From positions 1,264,583-1,328,582 of the forward strand of contig NZ_NSBU01000007.1 in the NCBI RefSeq assembly GCF_002285415.1: DNA of 64,000 nt. The letters run 5' to 3'. The position numbers and the translations under genes are program-made. Origin of the DNA: Actibacterium pelagium. GTDB lineage: Bacteria; Pseudomonadota; Alphaproteobacteria; Rhodobacterales; Rhodobacteraceae. The notes below the pieces were generated by a model, which ran no database searches, was not told the DNA's origin, and saw only the letters and a program-made list of their open reading frames with translations. Of this stretch, positions 1-9,441 are shown one piece after another (position 1 is the stretch's first letter; each line of letters opens with the position of its first letter).

Positions 1-610
1 CCTTGGGGTCCAGATAGATCCACAGACCTTCGCAATCCACCATCTCTGGCTTGCCCAGATGAAAGACCGTGTAGGTATAGATTTGCTCGGGTCGTCGCAT
101 CGCGCCGGGACGCTGAAGCATGTCCGACACGCGCGTCAGGTTCGGATCGCCAAAGCCGGGCTCGGGGCAGACATCCTGACCGGGTGAAAGAACCACGGAC
201 TTCGCGGGCTTGCCAGGACCGAAGACACTGGGCTGCAACTCTATCGGCATGGCTTCGGGGTGATGCACCATGAAATCTTCGTTCAGCAGGATACGGTCCA
301 ACCAGACGATAGGCAGGAAATCTCCGGACTGGGTGCGCACCAGATCGCGCACGCGCAGGGCCTGCGCGGGGATCTGACCGAAGTTGGTCGTCACACGCGT
401 CATCGGGCCGAAGCCCGGAACCGTCCAGTTCTTTTCCTGTTTCATCGTGTCGTCCGGAGAGTCAAAATCACTCTCGCCGATAACTTTTTGTAAAATATCT
501 TCTTCAACGCAAACGTTGCGAGCGTCAGGCGTCCGCACTCTATCTTGTACGGGTGTGCCGGAACGCTCGGGTCGCGCTCCGGCACTGTTAACCTGAAACT
601 CGTTACCCAT
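1..610 (-). CDS. Hint-like domain protein, 3' end beyond window
   Basis: Reading leftwards from an ATG at 608-610, an uninterrupted frame continues off the left edge (203 codons visible). A purine-rich AAGGT lies about 7 bases before the ATG. After a polar stretch of about 70 residues comes GFGPMTRVTTNFG, then IPAQALRVRDLVRT and a FLPIVWLDRI segment. This is the pattern of the Hint_2 domains common in Rhodobacteraceae (catalytic-site strand, L-x-V-G/R-D-x-V, then P-I-x-W). The usual first-position Cys or Ser of an active Hint domain is not evident: the segment begins Gly-Phe-Gly-Pro, so self-cleavage is doubtful. Such domains often sit in secreted RTX-type proteins, but no RTX repeat is visible in the part seen. 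Identification is moderately sure; the end is unknown. Confidence 0.6.
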   Translation of the reverse strand, partial: MGNEFQVNSAGARPERSGTPVQDRVRTPDARNVCVEEDILQKVIGESDFDSPDDTMKQEKNWTVPGFGPMTRVTTNFGQIPAQALRVRDLVRTQSGDFLPIVWLDRILLNEDFMVHHPEAMPIELQPSVFGPGKPAKSVVLSPGQDVCPEPGFGDPNLTRVSDMLQRPGAMRRPEQIYTYTVFHLGKPEMVDCEGLWIYLDPK

Positions 611-961
611 CACATACCTTAATAGATCATTTTCGTCGTTCTGTCTTCGGTTGGACCTAAGATCACATGGGTAAAGCGCAAGAATATGACCTTCGGTCGG
701 GGAATATGACGAGTTTGTGACTGTTAGGAAGTAAGGGAATCCCACCGCCATAGCCGGAATTCACTCGTTGTTACCAATTTCGAGGCAATCGGCCGGGACC
801 CAGCCCCGAATCCCGCCACGACAGCTGGAACTGTTTCCAGATCGCGCAACAATTCGCCGCAAGATTAGGATCGCGGTTTCGACATATTTGAGAAGATTAA
901 CCATGGAAACAGTTTGTTTCCGCACCGCATCGCAATCCTAACCAAAAGGATACAGGTGGAA
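611..961. other. Intergenic region with paired inverted motifs
   Basis: This gap of 351 bases separates the Hint-like gene (leftward) from the 3' end of sdhE. No convincing gene was found. It holds a small perfect hairpin, GGAAAC-AGTTT-GTTTCC (904-920), and a pair of inverted TTAGGAT(C/T)GC motifs near 865-876 and 930-943. A promoter for the leftward gene must lie in the first 150 bases, but no clear -35/-10 pair could be chosen. Confidence 0.4.
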
Positions 962-1225
962 TCAGCCGTTTTTTGAGGTCACATTGATGATCTCTGCCAT
1001 CAAATCCGCATATTTCGCGGGGCCCGGACGATTGCCGGAAATCCAAGCGTACAAATCCTGATCCTCTTCGCCCATCAGCTCTTCCAAATGGTCGATCTGG
1101 GCGTCGGTCATGCCTTCGATCCGGGCATCGACGAAATTCCCCAGCAGCAGGTCCATCTCTTTCATCCCACGATGCCACGCGCGCATACGCAGGCGTTTGA
1201 TACGGATCTCGCGGGTCTCGGACAT
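962..1225 (-). CDS. sdhE: FAD assembly factor SdhE (DUF339)
   Basis: The 87-residue product matches the SdhE/Sdh5 (DUF339) family, small soluble proteins that help attach FAD covalently to the succinate dehydrogenase flavoprotein. The key family signature is visible: a basic RIKRLRMRAWHRGMKEMDL stretch containing the conserved R-G-x-x-E-x-D core (here RGMKEMD), followed by an acidic helical segment and a YAWISG motif. Length is normal for the family. The start at 1225 is preferred over an upstream in-frame ATG at 1285 because the product then begins at the conserved region and an AGAAAGG lies at the right distance. It is divergent from the aspartate aminotransferase gene. Confidence 0.88.
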   Translation of the reverse strand: MSETREIRIKRLRMRAWHRGMKEMDLLLGNFVDARIEGMTDAQIDHLEELMGEEDQDLYAWISGNRPGPAKYADLMAEIINVTSKNG

Positions 1226-1264
1226 GGGCGGGCCTTTCTGGCTGGGTGCTGGCGGTCTGGATAG

Positions 1265-2560
<1,296 letters not shown>

Positions 2561-2676
2561 AGCCCCAACTTGAATGACATTGCGGTGGATCGATTGGCCG
2601 ATAGGTCGTTGGAACACTAAATAGCTTGGGACGGATCGGCTAAGACGATGCGATCGAAAACGGGAAAGGGTTGAAG

Positions 2677-3096
2677 ATGATTGATCTGGATACAGCAAAG
2701 GTGATGGTTACCGAGGCTCGCAAAAAGGGTCGGGACCTGGGATTGCAGCCTTTGGCTGTCGTGGTGATTGATGACGGCGGGCATATCAAGGCGTTCGAGC
2801 GCGAAGATGGTGCCTCGCCCGGGCGTTTCGACATTGCCTTGGGCAAAGCCTATGGCGCGGTGATGCTGGGCATGCCGGGCAGCGCACAGATGGCGCGGGC
2901 CGAAGCGCAGGCCTATTTCATGACCGCGGCGAACGGCGTGTTCGGCGGCAAACTGGTGCCGGTTCCGGGCGGCGTTCTGGTCAAGCGGGACGGTGTGATT
3001 ATTGGGGCTGTCGGCGTCTCGGGCGATGTGTCGGACAAAGACGCGGAAGCCGCTGTTGCCGGGATCACGGCCGCAGGGTTAGACCCCGTTGCCTAA
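2677..3096 (+). CDS. GlcG/HbpS-type heme-binding family protein (DUF336)
   Basis: The product of 139 residues belongs to the GlcG/HbpS family (DUF336), small alpha/beta proteins, some of which bind heme and some of which are linked to glycolate or propanediol metabolism. The family pattern is clear: an N-terminal helix, VVVIDDGGHIKAFERED, then S-P-G-R-F-D-I-A-L-G-K-A and the C-terminal GAVGVSGDVSDKDAEAA. There is no signal peptide, so it acts in the cytoplasm. The ATG at 2677 has GGAAAGGG seven bases upstream and is preferred to a TTG six bases earlier. It is followed by a hairpin terminator. No glycolate genes are nearby, so the specific role is open. Confidence 0.85.
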   Translation: MIDLDTAKVMVTEARKKGRDLGLQPLAVVVIDDGGHIKAFEREDGASPGRFDIALGKAYGAVMLGMPGSAQMARAEAQAYFMTAANGVFGGKLVPVPGGVLVKRDGVIIGAVGVSGDVSDKDAEAAVAGITAAGLDPVA

Positions 3097-3142
3097 TGCG
3101 ACCGACGCCTATAGGCTCCCGGACATTCGGGATTGCAAAGAG

Positions 3143-3163
3143 GGACGGCACTAGTGGCCGTCC
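3143..3163 (+). terminator. Rho-independent terminator after the GlcG-like gene
   Basis: A perfect 7-bp stem, GGACGGC and GCCGTCC, with a 7-base loop, is followed by TTCGCATTTT. It sits 46 bases after the stop codon of the gene at 2677-3096 and faces the end of the converging RidA-like gene. Confidence 0.65.
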
Positions 3164-3324
3164 TTCGCATTTTGGGGCGGCGTGCCTGTCGCCAAGCCTT
3201 CATTGCAGCTTAGAGACTACGCTGAGATACCACCATCGAATGGGCAATCCTTGGCGCACCAGTTGATCTCTGAAGGGGTTTGCAGAGGGGGCTGATCCAA
3301 GACTCATCTGTTCGGGGCACGCCC

Positions 3325-3717
3325 CTAGGGCGCGTCCGTTTTGGCGGCCCGCACAGCGATTTCAACTTTCCAGTCCGGGCTTGCAAGCTCTGCCACCATG
3401 ATGGTCGAGGCCGTCAGGTGCCCGGCCAGCATCCGGTCGCGGACCTCTCGGTAGGTCGATAGATCCGCGCGAGAGGTGAGGATCGCGAAGACCTCGACGA
3501 TATCGGTCTTATCCATGCCGGCGTCGTTCAGAATGGCAAAGGCGTTCTGCCACGCAAGTTCGTGCTGTTTCGACGGATCCTCGGGCGTGATGCCGTCCAG
3601 CCCGACACCGACCTGCCCCGAAACATAGACAGTTCGGGCACCGGCGGGCACTTCGACCGCCTGCGCATAGTCAGAGAAGGACGGCGGTGCTTTGTCTGTC
3701 TGAATGGTTTTGTTCAT
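3325..3717 (-). CDS. RidA family protein, without the canonical catalytic Arg
   Basis: This 130-residue protein has the RidA/YjgF/UK114 fold signature: V-x-V-P-A-G-x-x-T-V-Y-V-S-G-Q-V-G near the start, the central N-A-x-x-I-L-x-x-A-G helix, and the C-terminal V-E-I strand. True RidA enzymes hydrolyse reactive 2-aminoacrylate imines and need an arginine corresponding to Arg105 of TdcF/RidA. By eye the matching position here lies in STIMVAEL and is not Arg, so it probably belongs to one of the Rid subfamilies with other or unknown activity. It is cytosolic, stands alone, and its partner substrate is unknown. Confidence 0.82.
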   Translation of the reverse strand: MNKTIQTDKAPPSFSDYAQAVEVPAGARTVYVSGQVGVGLDGITPEDPSKQHELAWQNAFAILNDAGMDKTDIVEVFAILTSRADLSTYREVRDRMLAGHLTASTIMVAELASPDWKVEIAVRAAKTDAP

Positions 3718-3828
3718 GGCCCTGCCCCCCTGATCTGGCTTAATCGTGGGATAGATGATGCAGGATGTCCATCGGCAGGTTGCCGGTCACCGGCAACCTG
3801 TCTGAGTCTTTAAGGCCAGCACAGGCGC

Positions 3829-5934
3829 TTAGCGGCGCTTCCGCTTCGCGTCCTGACGCTCTTTCGCGGCGGCCATGGCGCGGGCCTTGTTTTTCTTGCT
3901 GTTGGGCTTGCCCTTGGGCGGCGGCGGGCCTTTGGGCTTGCTGCGGCCGGGGGCGGCGTCTGGGCCGCGGCGGCGCGGGGCCTCAGAGCCGTCTTTGGCA
4001 CCGTATTTGCCCTTACGCTCTGACACACCGGCGGCGATTTCGGGATCGCGCTGGCCTTTGTGTTTTTGCTTACGGGCGGGTTTGTCGCTGTCCCACTTGG
4101 CCTTGGGTTTCTTGGCCGGGGCGTCACTGTCCCATTTCTTCTTCGGGGCGTCGTCTTTCCAGTCGCGCTTGGGGGCGTCGTCGCGTTTGGGTTTGCGCGG
4201 CGCTTTGGCGCTGTCGCTGTCCCATTTCGGCTTGCCCTTCGGCCCACGATCATCGTCGCGGCGTTTGCCTTTATAGCCGTCGCGCGGCCCGTCTTTCTTG
4301 AAGCCCGGCTTGTTGCCGAACCGCTTGGGGCGGTTATCTTCCGGCGGCAGGTCGGGGGCCTCGGCCAGTTGGGTGACCTCGCCCTTGCCTTCGATACGCA
4401 TGTCGCCACCCAAGGCGGCAAGGAAGGTCGGCACGCTGGTTTCCAGAATCTGGACATAGGACATGTCTTGACGAATGCGGATCGCGCCGATGTCGTCCTT
4501 GGTCAGATCACCTGCCTTACAGATCGCTGGCAGCAGGCGGCGGGGTTCAGCCCCCGCATCGCGGCCACCGGAGATCGAGAACCACACGCTTTTGCCGAAC
4601 TCTTCGCGCGGACGCGGGCGGTCACGTTCGCCACGCTCGGGCGCGGCAGAGATTTCTTCGGGGGCCGAGCGGATCGTGCCGCGCAGACGCAGGTAGGCAG
4701 CGGCGATCTGTTCGGGGGTAAATGCCTCTGTCAGTTTGTCGATCTGGGGCTGTTCCGCCTCTGTCGCGGGTGTGGTCCAGTCGGGGTGGGCCAGCATCCG
4801 CTCTTCGTCGCGGGCAGCGACCTCTTCGGCAGAGGGCGGGTTGCCCCATTCGGCCCGAACCTTGGCCATGCCCAGAATACGGTCGGCCTTGCGGCGGGAT
4901 TTATTCGTGACGATCAGAGCGCTGACGCCCTTGCGCCCTGCCCGACCGGTACGGCCCGAACGGTGCAGCAGCGTTTCGTGGCTGCCCGGCAGTTCGGCGT
5001 GAACCACCAGATCAAGGTTGGGAAGGTCGATCCCGCGCGCGGCCACATCGGTGGCCACACAGACCTGCGCCCGGCCGTCGCGCATGGCTTGCAGCGCGTG
5101 CGAGCGTTCGGCCTGGGACAACTCGCCCGACAGGGCCACAACCTGAAAACCCCGGTTCGACAGGCGGGTGGTCAGGCGGTTCACGGTCGCGCGGGTATTG
5201 GCGAATACGATGGCGTTGGGGGCCTCGTAAAAGCGCAGGGTGTTGATGACGGCTTTTTCGACATCGCGGTCAGAAACCATCATCGCGCGGTATTCGATAT
5301 CGGCGTGCTGCTTGGCTTCGGATTTGGCAACGATGCGTTGGGCGTCACGCTGATAGTTCTGCGCCAGTGTCGCGATGGATTTCGGGACCGTGGCCGAGAA
5401 CATCAGGGTCTGACGGTCTTCGGGGGATTCACTTAGAATGAATTCCAGATCTTCGCGGAAGCCCAGATCCAGCATCTCGTCGGCCTCGTCCAGCACCACG
5501 GCGCGGATGTTTTCCAAGTCAATGGAACCACGCATGATGTGGTCGCGCAGACGACCCGGCGTGGCGACAACGATATGCGCACCACGGGCCAGCGCGCGGC
5601 GTTCGTCGCGCATGTCCATGCCGCCCACGCAGGAGGCAACAAAAGCTCCGGCCTTGGCGTAAAGCCAGCCCAGTTCCCGTTTCACTTGCAGGGCCAGTTC
5701 GCGCGTGGGCGCGATGACCAGCGCAAGGGGCGCGGCCGCCTGTTCGAAGTGATCGGCATCCCCCAAGATGGTCGGCGCGATCGCCAGACCGAACCCAAGC
5801 GTTTTGCCCGACCCGGTTTGCGCCGAGACCAGCAGGTCCTGCCCCGTCAGATCGGGGTCGATGACCAGCTGCTGGACAGGGGTCAGTGTGTCATATCCAC
5901 GCTCTTCAAGCGCGGCGGCGAGGGTCTGTTTCAC
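3829..5934 (-). CDS. DEAD-box ATP-dependent RNA helicase with basic repeat tail
   Basis: The 701-residue protein is a DEAD-box RNA helicase of the CsdA/DeaD type. The helicase motifs are all present in order: Q-motif region TPVQQLVI, motif I AQTGSGKT, Ia PTRELA, Ib TPGR, II DEAD, III SAT, V ARGID and VI HRSGRTGRAG. A region after residue about 440 resembles the DbpA/CsdA RNA-binding domain (the stretch VWFSISGGRDAG). The last 170 residues are very rich in Lys, Arg and Asp and carry at least three KWDSD units, a disordered RNA-binding tail. It likely remodels ribosomal RNA or mRNA in the cold. It stands alone, with no visible terminator against the RidA-like gene. Confidence 0.9.
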   Translation of the reverse strand: MKQTLAAALEERGYDTLTPVQQLVIDPDLTGQDLLVSAQTGSGKTLGFGLAIAPTILGDADHFEQAAAPLALVIAPTRELALQVKRELGWLYAKAGAFVASCVGGMDMRDERRALARGAHIVVATPGRLRDHIMRGSIDLENIRAVVLDEADEMLDLGFREDLEFILSESPEDRQTLMFSATVPKSIATLAQNYQRDAQRIVAKSEAKQHADIEYRAMMVSDRDVEKAVINTLRFYEAPNAIVFANTRATVNRLTTRLSNRGFQVVALSGELSQAERSHALQAMRDGRAQVCVATDVAARGIDLPNLDLVVHAELPGSHETLLHRSGRTGRAGRKGVSALIVTNKSRRKADRILGMAKVRAEWGNPPSAEEVAARDEERMLAHPDWTTPATEAEQPQIDKLTEAFTPEQIAAAYLRLRGTIRSAPEEISAAPERGERDRPRPREEFGKSVWFSISGGRDAGAEPRRLLPAICKAGDLTKDDIGAIRIRQDMSYVQILETSVPTFLAALGGDMRIEGKGEVTQLAEAPDLPPEDNRPKRFGNKPGFKKDGPRDGYKGKRRDDDRGPKGKPKWDSDSAKAPRKPKRDDAPKRDWKDDAPKKKWDSDAPAKKPKAKWDSDKPARKQKHKGQRDPEIAAGVSERKGKYGAKDGSEAPRRRGPDAAPGRSKPKGPPPPKGKPNSKKNKARAMAAAKERQDAKRKRR

Positions 5935-6169
5935 GGGTGGTCTTCTTTATGCCAAGGGCGCTCTTGCAAACCGCCGGGCCGATCTTCGGGCCACAAAACC
6001 GCTGGTTCAGAGCAAACAAGCGCCGCGTTTAGCGCGGTTGCGGTACGATGTACAGTGTTCGTTTCACCTAAACACACTGCAAATATCCCTGATTTTGTCG
6101 CCTGAACCCGTCATTTGCGTTAGCTTTGGCCGATAGTGATTAGTTTGGTTCCGGGGAGGGGACGTTTTG

Positions 6170-6832
6170 ATGGATTGGTTTACCGGGCTCTCGGTTGCCA
6201 CATTGGTGTATGTGGCCTTTGCTCTCGACCTGTTTGGCTTTCTGGCCCGGGATGAATTGCGGTTGCGGCTTTTGATGCTGTCGGCAAGCGCAATGTACTT
6301 ACTGTATTACTTCTGGGTCGCGGACGAACCCCTGTGGGACGCCCTGCTTACCAACGGCGCGCTTGCGCTGGTCAACCTGATCATGATCTGCGTGGTCGTT
6401 GTCGAGCGCACGACCTTTTCGATGGCGCGGGAAACGGCAGAGCTGTACCGGCTGTTTCCAATGCTGTCGCCGGGCCAGTTTCGCAGGCTTCTGCGGGCAG
6501 GACGCGCGGTGGAACCGAGAGGCGAACAGGCGCTGACCCAATCCGGGACCACACCTGATGACCTGTTCTTTGTCATCGAGGGGCCGGTGAGGATCCGCAA
6601 GGGAGAGCAAGAGACCGAAATCCACGGCCAGCTGTTCATCGGAGAGATCGCCTTTCTGACCGGCCAGCCCGCCTCTGCCAGCGTGTCGGTCGGCCCCGGG
6701 GCGCGGTACCTGAAATGGAACAGCGCGACCCTGAAGAAGCTGATTGACCGTTCACCCAAACTGCACGTCGCTTTGTCGGCGCAGTTCAACAAGGATCTGG
6801 TCAACAAGGTCGCCCAGTCGCATCCGCTTTAG
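6170..6832 (+). CDS. Popeye-like membrane protein with cyclic-nucleotide-binding-like domain
   Basis: The 220-residue product has three hydrophobic segments in the first 80 residues (about 8-26, 31-50 and 57-78), then a soluble domain of about 130 residues. That domain has the order of a CAP-type cyclic-nucleotide fold: P-D-D-L-F-F-V-I-E-G, I-H-G-Q-L-F-I-G-E-I-A-F-L-T-G and P-A-S-A-S-V. Three membrane helices followed by such a domain is the architecture of Popeye (POPDC) proteins, for which bacterial homologues are known. The Arg that grips the cyclic phosphate in ordinary CAP domains (R-S/T-A) is absent (Ala-Ser-Ala). The ATG at 6170 follows GGGGAGGGG; a TTG three bases earlier is less likely. 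Ligand and function are unknown. Confidence 0.7.
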   Translation: MDWFTGLSVATLVYVAFALDLFGFLARDELRLRLLMLSASAMYLLYYFWVADEPLWDALLTNGALALVNLIMICVVVVERTTFSMARETAELYRLFPMLSPGQFRRLLRAGRAVEPRGEQALTQSGTTPDDLFFVIEGPVRIRKGEQETEIHGQLFIGEIAFLTGQPASASVSVGPGARYLKWNSATLKKLIDRSPKLHVALSAQFNKDLVNKVAQSHPL

Positions 6833-6847
6833 AACGTGCCGTGCACC

Positions 6848-7528
6848 CTAGCCCGCCGCGTTCAGGGCAAAGTGATAGGCCGCGCAGGGTTGATGGAACG
6901 CCCGCCCTTCTGGTGTCGTTTCCCCCACCAGATCAAAGACCTGCTGCATTTCTTCGCGAACATCGGGCAAGGCATTGCTGCGTTTCTGATCGCTGTAGAC
7001 GATCTTGGTCAGCAGCGCGTCGAAATCATCAAAGACCCGCGTCAGCACATAGTCTTTGTGTTCCAGCAATTGGAAGCCATCGCGCTGTGCCAGATCCCGC
7101 ATCAAGGCATGGGACCGCCTGCGCACCTTGGTTTCTTCCTCGATCATGCGAACCACATCAAACATAGAGCCATAGGGGAACGGCTCTACAATATGCAGAC
7201 GGCCACCCGGTTTGACGACGCGGGTGATTTCACGCAGCGCGGCCTCTTGTACTTCTTCCGGAACGTGGTGCAGCGAAAAGAACATGCAGGCCAGATCCTG
7301 AGAGCCATCGGCCAAGGGTATCGCCTCGGCCCGGCCTAGCATGGCCTGCATGTTCGGGTGGCTGTTGGCCTGTAGCTGTTCCAGTTTTACCTCGTCGATT
7401 TCAATCGCGGTCACTTGAGCCCCTGCCCGCGCCAGTTCCCGCGCATAAGTTCCGTCACCGGCCCCGATATCCACCACTTTCGCAGCGGAAAGCGGGTAGA
7501 TTGAACTTAGAAAGTCGATGTGGATCAT
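6848..7528 (-). CDS. Class I SAM-dependent methyltransferase
   Basis: This 226-residue protein has the seven-beta-strand methyltransferase core: motif I VVDIGAGDGTYA, an acidic residue after strand 2 (AIEID), and L-A-C-M-F-F-S-L-H-H-V-P with the post-motif V-x-x-P-G-G-R-L, the usual UbiE/Methyltransf_11 layout. The start at 7528 is chosen because AAGGGGGG lies just upstream and the family domain begins there. It ends convergently 15 bases from the Popeye-like gene. Substrate is not deducible; UbiE-like quinone methylation is unlikely because the usual flanking ubi genes are missing. Confidence 0.8.
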   Translation of the reverse strand: MIHIDFLSSIYPLSAAKVVDIGAGDGTYARELARAGAQVTAIEIDEVKLEQLQANSHPNMQAMLGRAEAIPLADGSQDLACMFFSLHHVPEEVQEAALREITRVVKPGGRLHIVEPFPYGSMFDVVRMIEEETKVRRRSHALMRDLAQRDGFQLLEHKDYVLTRVFDDFDALLTKIVYSDQKRSNALPDVREEMQQVFDLVGETTPEGRAFHQPCAAYHFALNAAG

Positions 7529-7628
7529 GCGCCCCCCTTGCGACGTGGTCTTCTTTCTTAAGTGGCTGGCGCACAGCGGCGCCACCGGTTCGGGCCAGCC
7601 TAGCACGGGATCACCAATGCCCAAACAT

Positions 7629-8525
7629 TCAGCCGATCTTGCCCCCTAGCGCCTCTGCCAGATGGTCGAAGACAAGGCGGATGCGACGGCTGGTGTGCAA
7701 CTCGCGATGGGTGGTCAGCCACATCTGCACGCGGATCGGCAGAAAGTCCGGCAGGACCCGCACCATACCCGGCGTGACCGAGGCGATTTCCTCCCCCATG
7801 ACGCAGATGCCCAGCCCTTGCCGGGCCATTTCCCACGCGGCGACAGAGCTGTCGGTCAGGAAGGCAAAGTTGCGGTCTTCAACCATCAGCCCGTTCTGGC
7901 GAAAGAAGTCGATCATACGGGCCAGCGGGTCCATTCCGATGAACCGCGCCTGCCCCGGATCGGTCAGGGATTTCGGCATCGGACCGCGCCGGACATAGTC
8001 GGGTGAGGCATAAAGATGCGCATCGCTTTCGCGGATCAGCCGGGCATAAAGCGCCGGGTCCGTGGGGCGCACGTGTCGGATCGCGATATCAGCCTCGCGC
8101 CGCCGCAGGTCGCTGATCTGGTTCGAGGCGATCAGCTCGATCCGAACCGCAGGCGCCTTGCGGTGCAGATCGTCGATGATCTTGGGCAGGACATAGGCAG
8201 ACATGGCATCGCCCGCACTGACACGCACGGGCCCGGCGATGGATTGCGACTGACCGGTGGCCGACAAAGAGACCTGCTGCGCAGCCTCGCCCATCACGCG
8301 GACATGTTCCAACAGTTCCAGCCCGGCAGGCGTCAGGATCAGCGACCGCCCGTCGCGTTCGAACAGCGCAACGCCAAGCTCTTCTTCCAACGCAGTGACC
8401 TGCCGGCCCAGCGTCGGCTGCGTCAGGCCAAGGGCGCGGGCGGCGGCGGACAAGGTGCCCTCTTCCGCGGTCACCAGAAAGGCGCGCACCTGGTTCCAAT
8501 CAAAACGGATCGACTGCCAATTCAT
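7629..8525 (-). CDS. LysR-family transcriptional regulator
   Basis: A 298-residue LysR-type regulator. The N-terminal winged helix-turn-helix lies at about residues 9-68 (W-N-Q-V-R-A-F-L, then GTLSAAARALGLTQPTLGRQ), followed by a linker helix and the periplasmic-binding-like effector domain with the typical A-D-I-A-I-R strand. It is divergent from a methyltransferase gene at 8613, with only 87 bases between the two starts, so it most likely controls that gene and itself. Four phased ATGC-type octamers fill the gap and are candidate binding sites. The effector is unknown. Confidence 0.9.
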   Translation of the reverse strand: MNWQSIRFDWNQVRAFLVTAEEGTLSAAARALGLTQPTLGRQVTALEEELGVALFERDGRSLILTPAGLELLEHVRVMGEAAQQVSLSATGQSQSIAGPVRVSAGDAMSAYVLPKIIDDLHRKAPAVRIELIASNQISDLRRREADIAIRHVRPTDPALYARLIRESDAHLYASPDYVRRGPMPKSLTDPGQARFIGMDPLARMIDFFRQNGLMVEDRNFAFLTDSSVAAWEMARQGLGICVMGEEIASVTPGMVRVLPDFLPIRVQMWLTTHRELHTSRRIRLVFDHLAEALGGKIG

Positions 8526-8584
8526 GCAAATACGTATAATAGAAATGCGAATTTATGCAATTCTCAACGAACTACCCTGCAATT
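8524..8584. promoter_or_regulatory. Candidate LysR operator: four phased octamers
   Basis: Four related octamers lie between the divergent lysR and methyltransferase starts: ATGCAAAT (8524), ATGCGAAT (8545), ATGCAATT (8555) and CTGCAATT (8577). Their spacings are 21, 10 and 22 bases, whole or double helical turns, so all lie on one face of the DNA. The first overlaps the lysR start codon, which would suit autoregulation. Function is inferred from position. Confidence 0.45.
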
Positions 8585-8612
8585 ATGTTTGATCTCGAAA
8601 AGGAGACACATC

Positions 8613-9239
8613 ATGGCAGACGCAGCTTTCTGGGATCGCATCGCACGCAAATACGCCGCGCGGCCGATCAGTAACATGGACGCCTACGAGTATACTCTGG
8701 GCCGCACGAAATCTTATCTGCGCGAGACCGACCGCGTGTTGGAACTGGGCTGCGGGTCGGCCTCGACCGCTTTGCTTTTGGCGCCGGGGGTCGGGCATAT
8801 TACGGCCACCGATATCTCGCCCGAGATGGTGCAGATCGGTCGCGAAAAGGCGCAGGCCGAAGGCGTCGAGAACATCGACAACATCGTGGCCGGCGTCGGT
8901 GACCCGGCCCTTGGCGACAACTATGACGCGGTACTGGCGCTGAACCTTTTGCACCTGACCGACAATCCGAAACAGGCGATTGACGAATGCTATCGCATGG
9001 TTGCCCCCGGTGGTCTATTCATCTCGAAGACACCTTGCCTAGAGGGGCTTTTCGGCCTGCTGCGCCTTCCCGGTGCCGTCATGCACGCGTTGGGGAAATG
9101 GCCCAAAGTCCAGTTCATCAGCCAAAGACGGCTGGATGAGATGATGACCGCTGCCGGGTTCGAGATCATCGAAAGCGGCAACGACGCCGGGAAGTCGCCG
9201 CCGTCGCGCTATATCGTGGCGCGGAAACCGATCCATTGA
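8613..9239 (+). CDS. Class I SAM-dependent methyltransferase, LysR-linked
   Basis: The 208-residue protein carries motif I VLELGCGSASTALLLAPG, an acidic TDIS-P-E-M strand-2 end, and a NLLHLTDN segment, typical of small cytosolic SAM methyltransferases (Methyltransf_11/25 type). The ATG at 8613 has a strong AAGGAG nine bases upstream. It is divergent from the LysR gene, which suggests an inducible function, for example detoxifying a small molecule. It is not closely similar by eye to the methyltransferase at 6848. The substrate is unknown. Confidence 0.82.
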   Translation: MADAAFWDRIARKYAARPISNMDAYEYTLGRTKSYLRETDRVLELGCGSASTALLLAPGVGHITATDISPEMVQIGREKAQAEGVENIDNIVAGVGDPALGDNYDAVLALNLLHLTDNPKQAIDECYRMVAPGGLFISKTPCLEGLFGLLRLPGAVMHALGKWPKVQFISQRRLDEMMTAAGFEIIESGNDAGKSPPSRYIVARKPIH

Positions 9240-9243
9240 ACCA

Positions 9244-9267
9244 GAGCCACGCCGCAAAACGTGGCTC
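9244..9267 (+). terminator. Hairpin terminator after the methyltransferase
   Basis: A perfect 8-bp stem, GAGCCACG and CGTGGCTC, with an 8-base loop, starts 4 bases after the stop codon. No T-run follows, so efficiency is uncertain. Confidence 0.5.
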
Positions 9268-9353
9268 AATCAATACAAGAAATTCACCTAACGATGCATA
9301 GTCTAGGAAACATGACAGCCGTTAGAACTCTCTTTGGTAGAGACACGTAAATT

Positions 9354-9382
9354 TTGTCAAAATTGTAAAAAAAGCGTATAGT
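9354..9382 (+). promoter_or_regulatory. Sigma-70-type promoter of the rhodanese gene
   Basis: TTGTCA (9354-9359) and TATAGT (9377-9382) are separated by exactly 17 bases, close to the housekeeping consensus, inside an AT-rich stretch 60-90 bases before the ATG at 9442. Confidence 0.6.
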
Positions 9383-9441
9383 GTCACTAGGTATTCCCAG
9401 TTTCCTGTTACCTAGAATCCATTTATTATCGGAGAGACCCC

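Noticed and set aside
4060-5436. 458-codon plus-strand frame over the DEAD-box gene
   Set aside because: Antisense shadow of a certain helicase gene with all motifs; product has no recognisable domain.
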